Source of the DNA: Levilactobacillus mulengensis | Lineage (GTDB): Bacteria > Bacillota > Bacilli > Lactobacillales > Lactobacillaceae | Direction: 5' to 3' | DNA length: 64,000 nt | Assembly: GCF_003946045.1 (NCBI RefSeq) | Contig: NZ_RHNW01000005.1 | Location: forward strand, 62,001 to 126,000 | Part shown: positions 45,035 through 52,577 of the stretch, in pieces | Layout of the letters: each line of letters starts with the position of its first letter | Position numbering within the stretch: position 1 is the stretch's first letter | Notes under the pieces: model-generated | What the model was told of the DNA's origin: nothing | What the model saw: only the letters and a program-made list of their open reading frames with translations | Database searches by the model: none | Position numbers and translations under genes: made by a program

Positions 45035-46426
45035 ATGGATAATAACGTTCTAACAGATCACACACCACCACAGAACCTCGAAGCCGAAAAGGCCGTCCTC
45101 GGGGCGATCTTTTTGAGTGCCGACGCGTTGGTGGATGCGCTGGAATACCTGGCCCCAGAGGACTTTTACCGCCGGGAACACCAGATTATTTTCCAAGCGA
45201 TGATGGATTTAAACGACCGGGACGAGGCCATTGATGTGGTCACGATTACCGATCGGTTAACGTCTAAAAATGAGCTGGATGACGTCGGTGGCGTGACCTA
45301 CATTGCCGAACTGGCAGGGTCCGTGCCGACCGCAGCCAACGCGACCTACTACGCGAAGATTGTTCAGGAAAAGGCCATCGTGCGCCGCCTGATTCAAACG
45401 GCCACGAATATTGTCACCCAGGGTTACCAGCAGGACGAAGACGTTGCCGACATGTTAGACAACGCCGAAAAGGACATCATGAGTGTGGCGGAGACCCGGA
45501 ATCAAACGGGATTCAAGCCAATTCGTGACGTGCTGAACAGTTCCTTTGAAGAGATTAACAAATTGTCCGAGCAGGGGGATGTCATCACGGGTCTCTCGAC
45601 CGGCTATGCCGAGCTGGACAAGATGACGACCGGTCTGCACGACGATGAACTGATGATTCTCGCCGCCCGGCCAGCCGTCGGGAAGACCGCCTTTGCCCTG
45701 AACATTGCGCAAAACGTGGGGACGAAGACCGACAAGACCGTCGCCATTTTCAGTTTGGAAATGAGTGCCGAATCGTTGGTCAACCGGATGCTCTGTGCGG
45801 AAGGTTCTATTGACGCCAACCACCTGCGGACGGGGCAACTGTCCGAAGAGGAATGGCAAAATTTGATTGTTGCGATGGGAAGCTTGGCTAAGGCCAGCAT
45901 TTACATCGACGATACCGCCGGGAATAAGATTACGGAAATTCGGGCCAAGTGTCGACGGCTAGCTAAGGAAAAAGGAAACCTGGGCTTGATTGTGATCGAT
46001 TACCTCCAACTGATTGAAGGGACCAACCACGAAAGCCGGCAACAAGAAGTTTCCGATATTTCACGGCAACTGAAGAAGCTGGCCAAGGAATTGCACGTGC
46101 CCGTCATTGCGTTGTCCCAGCTCTCGCGGGGGGTGGAACAGCGGCAAGACAAGCGGCCCGTGCTGTCCGATATCCGTGAATCCGGGTCAATCGAACAAGA
46201 TGCCGATATCGTTTCGTTCCTGTATCGTGATGACTATTACGAGCGGGACGGCGATGAAGACGGTGGCGGCAACGACAGTGATCCTCGTGACGAGGGTGAC
46301 CAAGATGTCGGGGAAGTTGAAGTCATTATTGAAAAGAACCGGTCGGGTCCGCGGGGAACCGTTAAACTGTTATTCGTGAAGTCGTTTAACAAGTTCTCGT
46401 CAGTGGCGTACACGCCGGATCAATAG
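45035..46426 (+). CDS. dnaB: Replicative DNA helicase DnaB
   Basis: 463 aa. N-terminal helical domain NLEAEKAVLGAIFLSADALV (the usual opening), linker, and RecA-like motor with Walker A AARPAVGKTAFALNIA, then FSLEMSAESLVNRML, LIVIDYLQLI and QLSRGVEQR..RPVLSDIRES. Between the DYYERDG and VEVIIEKNRSGPRGT motifs there is an acidic Gly/Asp-rich loop of about 25 residues. Bacillus-type name would be dnaC. Terminated at 46443-46478. Confidence 0.97.
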   Translation: MDNNVLTDHTPPQNLEAEKAVLGAIFLSADALVDALEYLAPEDFYRREHQIIFQAMMDLNDRDEAIDVVTITDRLTSKNELDDVGGVTYIAELAGSVPTAANATYYAKIVQEKAIVRRLIQTATNIVTQGYQQDEDVADMLDNAEKDIMSVAETRNQTGFKPIRDVLNSSFEEINKLSEQGDVITGLSTGYAELDKMTTGLHDDELMILAARPAVGKTAFALNIAQNVGTKTDKTVAIFSLEMSAESLVNRMLCAEGSIDANHLRTGQLSEEEWQNLIVAMGSLAKASIYIDDTAGNKITEIRAKCRRLAKEKGNLGLIVIDYLQLIEGTNHESRQQEVSDISRQLKKLAKELHVPVIALSQLSRGVEQRQDKRPVLSDIRESGSIEQDADIVSFLYRDDYYERDGDEDGGGNDSDPRDEGDQDVGEVEVIIEKNRSGPRGTVKLLFVKSFNKFSSVAYTPDQ

Positions 46427-46442
46427 AAATAGCGGTTAAATT

Positions 46443-46478
46443 AAGGTTGCGGACAGTCGTGTCTGTGGCCTTTTTTTG
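46443..46478 (+). terminator. Terminator after dnaB
   Basis: AGGTTGCGGACA / TGTCTGTGGCCT stem, GTCG loop, seven T residues. Confidence 0.88.
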
Positions 46479-46781
46479 CGCTCTTAATGAATAAATACAA
46501 AAATATATGTATAAACGACAAAATTCGTCCCCCACGGAACGTGGTATTCGTGAAAAATGCCAAAAGTAGTTAACCGACAAACCCCTTGCGCCCCTAAGGG
46601 TTCACCCAGTAACATCGTCAAGTCGGTTAAAATTCATAAGAGTGTGCCAGAAAGTTCACAGTTTCATCATATTTTCCCATTAGTATATGAAGCATAGAAG
46701 TTAACCAATCGGTTGCTTCTACCAAAGATTAACAATCTTTTTTCATGTACTCCTCCTCCCCTGGAATAATGAAAAAATAGT
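46479..46781. other. Gene-free region with several hairpins
   Basis: No ORF with a ribosome site. Hairpins GAAGTTAACC / GGTTGCTTC (46697-46721) and AAAGATT AAC AATCTTT followed by TTT (46724-46743) occur in a row; the second has terminator form on the plus strand without a recognised gene before it. Confidence 0.4.
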
Positions 46782-46853
46782 TAACGTCATTCTTATAATA
46801 GTGACGTTACCCCTACTCCGATGACCATCGCTTTCCCCGAGCGGTGGTTTTTT
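46782..46853 (+). ncRNA. Isolated promoter-terminator unit, candidate short RNA
   Basis: TATAAT (46794-46799) sits inside an inverted repeat TAACGTCA (46782-46789) / TGACGTTA (46802-46809), resembling an operator-covered promoter. About 25 bases further is a hairpin CCATCGCT / GAGCGGTGG followed by TTTTTTT (46825-46853). The predicted transcript is only about 45-50 nt. No -35 box is clear. Alternatively the hairpin is a stray terminator. Confidence 0.3.
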
Positions 46854-46857
46854 TGTG

Positions 46858-47062
46858 CGCTGTTTTATGCCGCCTCCGGGCTGGTGAAAATGGGCCGTGA
46901 CGCTGTGGGCGCACGTCCGAAGCCTGGGAGGCGGTCTTCGGACTTACTTTGAGACTCTGAGAAGCGAGTCTCAAAGATAGCAGTTGCCTAAGCGGGAAAC
47001 CCGCTAAGGCAACTCCCAAGGCTGAGCCCATTTTCACCAGCCCTGCGGCTGACACTGGTTCG
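46858..47062 (-). repeat. Structured intergenic repeat, subfamily B (copy E3, reverse)
   Basis: Inverted termini GCCTCCGGGCTGGTGAAAAT (from 46872) and CCATTTTCACCAGCCCTGCG (to 47049). Read on the minus strand: H1 GTTGCCTTAGCGGG TTT CCCGCTTAGGCAAC, H2 CTTTGAGACTC / GAGTCTCAAAG, H3 TCCGAAG / CTTCGGA. All stems are perfect although their sequences differ from other copies. Confidence 0.78.
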
Positions 47063-47248
47063 GGGAAACCACTGCTCGGGGAATGGGCTGTTGTTGGTAA
47101 TTTATATTGAAGGTAACCAGTGGGGAAGTCATCTAATTCGTGTTGATTGTGGATGAGGATTACACCGTTTGAATTCTAAAAAAAATCCCGATATACCAGC
47201 TATTGATGGTGGTATATCGGGATTTTTGTCGTTAGTTCAGTTTTAGAA

Positions 47249-47264
47249 TGTTTCACATGAAACA
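47249..47264. promoter_or_regulatory. parS-like site, one mismatch
   Basis: TGTTTCACATGAAACA, one base from the consensus, located in the short gap downstream of the flavin reductase gene. The same A-for-G change is found at 4514 and 33094. Confidence 0.6.
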
Positions 47265-47296
47265 TTGTTAAAATTGCGTCGGATCAGAATTAACCA

Positions 47297-47833
47297 TTAC
47301 GCGTTTTCGTTAGCGCGAAGTCGGCCGCCGAGTTGCCAGAAGCTACTGGGCATGTCCGTCATGTTCCGGACATCATCGGGACCATCCGCCGTTACGGTGG
47401 CCGTGCCTTCGAAGCTCATCTTCAACCATTCGCAGGAATGCTGAACGGCTTGGGTGATGCCCAGCGCCTTGGTTTGTGGTTCGTCGGCGCCCACGACGAG
47501 GAGGTAAACGTGCTTATGACTGAAATCAAAGTCATTGGTATAGCTGTCAAACCAGCGGTCCATGAAGACCTTGAGCTGGCCGGTCATGCCGTACCAGTAA
47601 ACCGGCGTGCCTAAGACAATGTCGTCGGCCTGGGCAAAGGTGGCCATCAGTTGCTCGTAATCATCGGTTAAATCCTGTTGCGGTTGATTGGTGTCCCGCT
47701 GGTCGTGGACAAAGTTCAGCTGATGTTCGGCAAGATTTAAGGTGTCGTGGGGAATATCCTGTAAAAAGCGTTCGCCTAGCGCCACAGTATTGCCGTGTAG
47801 TCGGGGACTCCCATTGATAAACAAAACGGTCAT
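47297..47833 (-). CDS. NAD(P)H-dependent oxidoreductase, flavodoxin-like fold
   Basis: 178 aa. FMN-binding pattern MTVLFINGSPRLHGNTVALG (the GSPRxxGNT loop) and DDIVLGTPVYWYGMTGQLKV followed by FMDRW, as in WrbA/NADPH-dependent FMN reductases. Reduces FMN, quinones or nitro compounds. GGAGTGATC site precedes the ATG. Confidence 0.85.
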   Translation of the reverse strand: MTVLFINGSPRLHGNTVALGERFLQDIPHDTLNLAEHQLNFVHDQRDTNQPQQDLTDDYEQLMATFAQADDIVLGTPVYWYGMTGQLKVFMDRWFDSYTNDFDFSHKHVYLLVVGADEPQTKALGITQAVQHSCEWLKMSFEGTATVTADGPDDVRNMTDMPSSFWQLGGRLRANENA

Positions 47834-47897
47834 GTCGGATCACTCCTTTGCATTCAGTGTACGAGAAACGCTGGCGAAAAACAATTAATTGGCGAGC

Positions 47898-48195
47898 GGG
47901 CTAAACACATGTCAGCCGCAGGGATGGTGAAAAGGGGTGGTCAATGTCAGTGACCAGAGGTGGGCCAAGATGGCCAGCTGTGTCGGTGGTCTTAACTGAG
48001 TGATTTTCTCAGTTTAGAGCACGGGACGACCTTGGAAACTCGCGAACTTCAGCGAGGTTTCAAGGCGAGGTGGCGGACCGCTTCTCAGGCCGGAACCGGT
48101 CCCCACAGCAGGTTATCTTGAGCCCACCGGCGGGAACGAACGTTGTCACCATGTTTTCACCATCCTGGAGGCGGGGGTAACAACCAGTTTAACCC
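47898..48195 (+). repeat. Structured intergenic repeat, subfamily A (copy E4)
   Basis: Outer ends GGGCTAAAC / GTTTAACCC; inner ends GCCGCAGGGATGGTGAAAA and TTTTCACCATCCTGGAGGC, where ATGGTG pairs with CACCAT (compare ACGGTG in E1). H1 is AACTGAG / CTCAGTT, H2 is extended to CCTTGGAAACTCGC / GCGAGGTTTCAAGG. These are compensatory changes relative to E1. The reading frame seen in other copies stops here. Confidence 0.8.
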
Positions 48196-48271
48196 GTGCC
48201 AGCTTCATTTTCTGCAAAGCGTATGCTAGAATTAATCTAATTGAATTTTAATCTTTGAAAGAAGGCGGCTT

Positions 48272-49447
48272 ATGCGCGAGATTCGCTTGCGGTGGTTACT
48301 GTTGGGGGCCTTATGCAGCAGTATCGGTATGAGTTTTATTTGGCCGTTGACCACGATTTACATGCACAACCGACTGGGGGCGTCGCTGACCGAGGTCGGA
48401 ATTATTTTACTGCTCTACTCTTCCGCGAACGTGGTGGGGAGTGTGATTGGGGGCCGGTTGTTTGACCGACTGAATCCGTATTACCTCACGCTAGGGGGCA
48501 TCAGCGTGTCACTGGTCACCCTGGGAACGCTGATCTTCAGCCATGGCTGGCCGGCGTTTCCAATTGCGCTGGTCTTCTTGGGCCTGGCTTCCGGCTGGAC
48601 GCTGACGATGGTCAACTCCCTGGGGACCACGATTCACAGCCGCGACGGGCGCTACATCTTCAACATGCTCTACTTCGCGCAAAACCTGGGGGTCGTGCTA
48701 GGGACGGCGCTGGTTGGCTTCGTCTATAGCACCAGTGTGACGCTGCTCTTCGTGATTGCGTTTAGTCTGTTTGTCTGCTTCTTCACGGTCGTACTGACCT
48801 GCTACCACGCGCCGGCCGTGATGCAACGGCAGGTGGTGGCCAAGCAAGCTCAGGACGTCACCATTGCCTTGCCTAACCGGCGCATCATGGCGACATTTTT
48901 TATCTCCTTGATCATTATCTGGGTGATGTATGAGCAGTGGGTGTCCAACCTGTCCGTCTACATGACGGGGATGGGCATTCCGATGCGTGAGTACAGCCTG
49001 TTGTGGACGATTAACGCCGGCCTGATTGTGGTTTTTCAGGCGCTGCTAAATTGGCTCGCCAACTTCTTCAGTAATCTCTATCTCCAGGTCTACGCCGGAA
49101 TTTTCTTCGTGGCGTTGTCGTTTGTCACACTCATCTTTGCCAAGGACTATCTGCACTTTGTAATTGCCATGGTTATCCTGACGATGGGCGAGGCCACGGC
49201 GTTTCCGGCCATTCCAGCGATTGTCAACGGGTTAACGCCCCACGCGGTCAAGGGAAAATACCAAGGAATGGCCAATGCGTGGGCCAACGTTGGGAAGGCG
49301 TTTGGCCCACTCTTTGGCGGTCTGGTGATCGACCACGGGTCCTACACGCTCCTATTTATCATCGCGGCGGTCGCCAATCTGTTGATTCTGGGGCTAAATG
49401 GGGTCGTGATTCACGCCAACCAACAGAATGTGGAAACTTATAAGTAA
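48272..49447 (+). CDS. MFS transporter (DHA1-like)
   Basis: 391 aa with 10-12 membrane segments. N-terminus MREIRLRWLLLGALCSSIGM then SFIWPLTTIYMHNRLGASLT; loop 2-3 motif GGRLFDRLNPYYL, and the C-terminal half motif KGKYQGMANAWANVGKAFGP typical of multidrug-type MFS proteins. Substrate unknown. AAGAAGGCGG site. Confidence 0.8.
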   Translation: MREIRLRWLLLGALCSSIGMSFIWPLTTIYMHNRLGASLTEVGIILLLYSSANVVGSVIGGRLFDRLNPYYLTLGGISVSLVTLGTLIFSHGWPAFPIALVFLGLASGWTLTMVNSLGTTIHSRDGRYIFNMLYFAQNLGVVLGTALVGFVYSTSVTLLFVIAFSLFVCFFTVVLTCYHAPAVMQRQVVAKQAQDVTIALPNRRIMATFFISLIIIWVMYEQWVSNLSVYMTGMGIPMREYSLLWTINAGLIVVFQALLNWLANFFSNLYLQVYAGIFFVALSFVTLIFAKDYLHFVIAMVILTMGEATAFPAIPAIVNGLTPHAVKGKYQGMANAWANVGKAFGPLFGGLVIDHGSYTLLFIIAAVANLLILGLNGVVIHANQQNVETYK

Positions 49448-49520
49448 ACTGCTTGACCTTTTGGTGTATAATTAACGCAGAGGAAGTTATCTGTACTAAA
49501 GGGAAATCAGGGGAAAGCAC

Positions 49521-49790
49521 ATGACAAAAAAATTCAGGGGAATCAGCGGTCTTATGCTGGGCCTGGTTGCTGGGGGCTTGCTCTTCAGTCAGGTTCCGCA
49601 AAACAGCTCAACTGTGACGGATTCGGTCGTTCAACCAACGTCTGGCCAAACTGCGGTACAACTCGACACAACGGGTAAGGGGCACGTTGCGGTCAAGACG
49701 CAGACAACGACCAGCCAAGCGGGGAAGACCGTTAGCCGCCAAACGACGACGGTTTCACAAGGCCATCGGCAACAGGATATGAATAAATAA
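49521..49790 (+). CDS. Small secreted Thr/Gln/Ser-rich protein
   Basis: 89 aa. Basic start MTKKFRGISGLMLGLVAGGL then LFSQVPQ, i.e. a short hydrophobic signal or anchor, followed by a low-complexity polar tail with VKTQTTTSQAGKTVSRQTTT. No family recognised. AGGGGAAAG site. Followed by a terminator at 49833-49873. Confidence 0.55.
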   Translation: MTKKFRGISGLMLGLVAGGLLFSQVPQNSSTVTDSVVQPTSGQTAVQLDTTGKGHVAVKTQTTTSQAGKTVSRQTTTVSQGHRQQDMNK

Positions 49791-49832
49791 AAAGTTTATC
49801 AGTAAAATAACGGTTTCTTAACCGGAATATAC

Positions 49833-49873
49833 AAAAGGGCCAACCTACGGCGACGTGGGTTTGCTCTTTTTTT
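49833..49873 (+). terminator. Terminator after small secreted protein
   Basis: AAAGGGCCAACCTACG / CGTGGGTTTGCTCTTT stem (one mismatch, G-U pairs) followed by a T-run. Confidence 0.7.
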
Positions 49874-49921
49874 TGCCAATTATCCAGAAAATATGCAAAG
49901 AAATGAATGTTTATAAAAGAA

Positions 49922-49950
49922 TTGACATTTAAAATGGATGATGATAGATT
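49922..49950 (+). promoter_or_regulatory. Promoter of the T-box/oppA copy 3 unit
   Basis: TTGACA (49922-49927) and TAGATT (49945-49950) with a 17-base spacer. Confidence 0.7.
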
Positions 49951-49962
49951 TAATATCAATCA

Positions 49963-50210
49963 AGAAGACGTTGCCCAGAAGAGTAGCCCTTCACCGTTTG
50001 TTCAGCGAGTCCGGGTCGATGCAAGCCGGATCAAACGGTCGGGGTGAAGCGCATCTGGAAGTCGGCGCGGTGAATCAAGTAGCCATGCCTGGGTCGTGCC
50101 CATTACCGCACGGGTGTGAAATGCACTATGAGAGATAAAACAAGGTGGTACCGCGAATCGTTCGCCCTTGTTAGCCAGAGGTGGCTGACGAGGACGGGCG
50201 ATTTTTTCGT
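49963..50210 (+). promoter_or_regulatory. T-box riboswitch controlling oppA copy 3
   Basis: Stem I with AGAGTAG K-turn element and head TTCAGCGAGTCCGGG / GATGCAAGCCGGATC, T-box ACAAGGTGGTACCGCG (50139-50154), and terminator ATCGTTCGCCC / GGGCGATTTTTT (50156-50208). In the specifier region GGTGAAGCGCATCTGG the triplet one base before the lower stem (TCTGG pairing CCAGA) is CGC (Arg). The specifier call is tentative. Confidence 0.9.
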
Positions 50211-50239
50211 TCAGACAAAGAAAATGAGGGGTCGATTAT

Positions 50240-51859
50240 ATGAAGAAATTAATGGGATTAGGTTTTGGGTTATTGGCAGTTGCGGCGTTGGCCGGGTGTG
50301 GGTCAACCGCAGCCCAGACGAGTGCGGACAAGGCGAATAAGGCGTTGAGCGTCACCATGGTCGGGAATCCCGCCACGGCCGACCCCGCCATTTCGGGTGA
50401 CAGTAACAGTTCTAGTTTGATTGCGCAGACGGAAGAAGGCCTGTACACGTTGGACAAGAACGGCAAGGTCATCGCCGGGATTGCTGAAAAAGTGGTTAAG
50501 CCCACGAAAAATGGCACCGTTTATACGTTTAAGATCAAAAAAACTGCCAAATGGGCGAATGGCGATCCGGTGACGGCACAAGACTTTGTGACCTCCTTTG
50601 ATTGGCAGGTCAATCCCAAGTCCAAGTCCCAGGTGGCCAACAAGCTCAAATACTTAAAGAATTATGATGCCGTTCAGGCCGGGAAGAAGGCCCCATCCGC
50701 TTTAGGTGCCAAGGCCTTGGACAAGAGCACGTTACAGTTGACGCTATCCAAGCCACAACCCTGGTTGCCAGATATCTTAGCCACGGCGGCGTATCCTATG
50801 AAGACCAGTCTTTTCAATAAATATGGTAGTAAGTACGGGACCAGCGCTGAGAAGACGCTCTCCGAAGGGCCTTACAAGCTGGTTGGCTGGAGTGGCGCGG
50901 CTGACAGCTGGTCTTACGTTAAGAACCCGCATTACTGGAATGCCAAGAACGTGAAAATCTCCAAGGTCAACGTGCAGGTTGTTAAGGATCCGGGCACGTC
51001 GGCTAGCCTGTTCAAGTCTGGCAAGGTTCAAGAGACCGTGCTTTCCGGGCAATACATCAAGCAAAATGCCAACAATCCAGAAATGAACACGACGCTGAAC
51101 AGTTCGATGCGGTTCCTGGAATTTAACGATAAGAAGACCGTGACCCACAATACCAAGGTTCGTCAAGCCTTTTCCTACGTGGTCGACCGGAACGCGCTGA
51201 CGAAGAACGTCCTGCAAGATGGTTCCGCAGCCGCTAAGAGCCTGATTCCTTCCGGCGATGGGAATGACCCAACAACGGGCAAGGACTTCTCCGAAGACGT
51301 GGGCAACCTCTTGAGTTACAACCCTAAAAAGGCCACTGAATTGTGGAACCAAGCGAAGAAGGAACTCGGCATCAAGAAGGCCAATTTGGAACTCCTGACC
51401 GCCGATACGGATGAACAAAAGCACGTGGCCCAATACCTGCAACAACAGGCGCAGAAGTACCTGCCAGGCCTGAGCATCACCATCAAGTCGATGCCATTGG
51501 CCCAACAGATTGCCAAGGGTGCGGCCGGTAACTTTGATATCGACCTCGACGGGTGGACCACGGATTGGCGGGACCCAGCCGACTTCTTACAAATGGCTGA
51601 TGGGACCAGTTCCGTGAACTTTACCAAATGGGATAACGCCCACTTCACTAATTTAATGAAGCAAGTCGACGATACGGCCAGCCACACCACGCAACAACGG
51701 TGGGACCTGTTGAAGCAAGCTGACACCTACGTGACCAAGCAGGCCGGCTTAGTCCCTCTGTACCAACAAGCCAAGGCGCACCTGGTTTCCAAGTCCGTTG
51801 GCGGGTTGAAGTACACCATGATGAGCGATGCGCAATACAAGTACGCTTACTGGAAATAA
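50240..51859 (+). CDS. oppA: Oligopeptide ABC transporter substrate-binding lipoprotein (OppA, copy 3)
   Basis: 539 aa. Lipoprotein signal MKKLMGLGFGLLAVAALAG then CGST. SBP_bac_5 features: SVTMVGNPATADPAISGDSN, EGLYTLDKNGKVIAGIAEKV, KTAKWANGDPVTAQDFVTSF, YKLVGWSGAADSWSYVKNPH. More distant from copies 1 and 2 than they are from each other. No amidohydrolase gene follows; instead a structured repeat begins two bases after the stop codon. Confidence 0.93.
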   Translation: MKKLMGLGFGLLAVAALAGCGSTAAQTSADKANKALSVTMVGNPATADPAISGDSNSSSLIAQTEEGLYTLDKNGKVIAGIAEKVVKPTKNGTVYTFKIKKTAKWANGDPVTAQDFVTSFDWQVNPKSKSQVANKLKYLKNYDAVQAGKKAPSALGAKALDKSTLQLTLSKPQPWLPDILATAAYPMKTSLFNKYGSKYGTSAEKTLSEGPYKLVGWSGAADSWSYVKNPHYWNAKNVKISKVNVQVVKDPGTSASLFKSGKVQETVLSGQYIKQNANNPEMNTTLNSSMRFLEFNDKKTVTHNTKVRQAFSYVVDRNALTKNVLQDGSAAAKSLIPSGDGNDPTTGKDFSEDVGNLLSYNPKKATELWNQAKKELGIKKANLELLTADTDEQKHVAQYLQQQAQKYLPGLSITIKSMPLAQQIAKGAAGNFDIDLDGWTTDWRDPADFLQMADGTSSVNFTKWDNAHFTNLMKQVDDTASHTTQQRWDLLKQADTYVTKQAGLVPLYQQAKAHLVSKSVGGLKYTMMSDAQYKYAYWK

Positions 51860-51860
51860 C

Positions 51861-52026
51861 GGATTAAACTGGTTTCTGGCAGCGCCTCCGAGCTGGTGAA
51901 AATGGGCCGTGACGCTGTGGGCGCCCGTCTGAAGCCTGAGAGGCGGTCTTCGGCTCCGGGTGTTCGCCCACAGCGTTCCGACTCGTTTTCCTCGCCCCGG
52001 AGGCGAAAGCCAACACTGTTTTAAAC
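51861..52026 (-). repeat. Structured intergenic repeat, subfamily B, shortened (copy E5)
   Basis: Outer ends GGATTAAAC / GTTTTAAAC, inner ends GCCTCCGAGCTGGTGAAAAT and CGTTTTCCTCGCCCCGGAGGC. Only the H3-type hairpin (CGTCTGAAGCC .. GGTCTTCGG) and CGCTGTGGGCG / CGCCCACAGCG remain; H1 and H2 are deleted. It abuts the oppA copy 3 stop codon and may stabilise or end that transcript. Confidence 0.7.
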
Positions 52027-52094
52027 AAACTAATCAGTGAGTGCTTGCCCCGTGAGACAGGGCTCACCGACTAACCTCAAATTTTCGACCTCTA

Positions 52095-52138
52095 GAAAAG
52101 CAGTCGCTCCGCACTTTAGCGGACCGGCTGCTTTTTGT
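52095..52138 (+). terminator. Terminator-like hairpin
   Basis: AAAAGCAGTCGCTCCGC / GCGGACCGGCTGCTTTTT stem with T-run, about 240 bases after the oppA copy 3 stop, possibly its final terminator. Confidence 0.7.
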
Positions 52139-52277
52139 TTTGCCGAAAGGGTGGCGTTCACTATTTAAACTGTCGTATGATGAGTGGCAAGAACTATTCC
52201 ACCACTTAACTTTGGGGAGACGCTGTTGGCGTGAAGTTGGGGGGTGGTGGTTGGTCATTGTCGGAGGAGGTACGGGG

Positions 52278-52517
52278 ATGCATTTTCACAAGTTATTTAT
52301 GGACCAAGTCGCACAGACGGTGGATCTATTCGAGATATTTTTGTTTCTATTGATACCGGTCTTTCTGGTCAAGGGAGCCGTTGACCTGGTGACGCTAGGG
52401 GAACTGTTCTGGGTCGATTATGGTCGGTTCTTCCTGGAGGCCATCGTGGGCTTCATTATTTTGTTTGCCGTGATCGACCTGATTGAGGCTGGGTTGCGGT
52501 ACTTCCATCGTGAGTAA
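52278..52517 (+). CDS. Small membrane protein, unknown function
   Basis: 79 aa from the ATG at 52278, which follows GGAGGAGG. Two hydrophobic segments, VDLFEIFLFLLIPVFLVKGA and FFLEAIVGFIILFAVIDLI, basic C-terminus. Similar in form to YqhA/phosphate-starvation-like or DUF1622-type short membrane proteins but no firm family. Longer in-frame start codons lack a ribosome site. Confidence 0.6.
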   Translation: MHFHKLFMDQVAQTVDLFEIFLFLLIPVFLVKGAVDLVTLGELFWVDYGRFFLEAIVGFIILFAVIDLIEAGLRYFHRE

Positions 52518-52530
52518 ATTTTTTGTACAT

Positions 52531-52573
52531 AAAAGCCGTCGTCTCGAGCATTGTGCTGGGGACGACGGCTTTG
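52531..52573. terminator. Bidirectional terminator
   Basis: AAAAGCCGTCGTC / GACGACGGCTTT stem between the small membrane gene and the convergent protease gene. Confidence 0.75.
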
Positions 52574-52577
52574 CTGA

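Noticed and set aside
50777-51505. 242-codon minus-strand frame inside oppA copy 3
   Set aside because: Same antisense artefact as in the other oppA copies.
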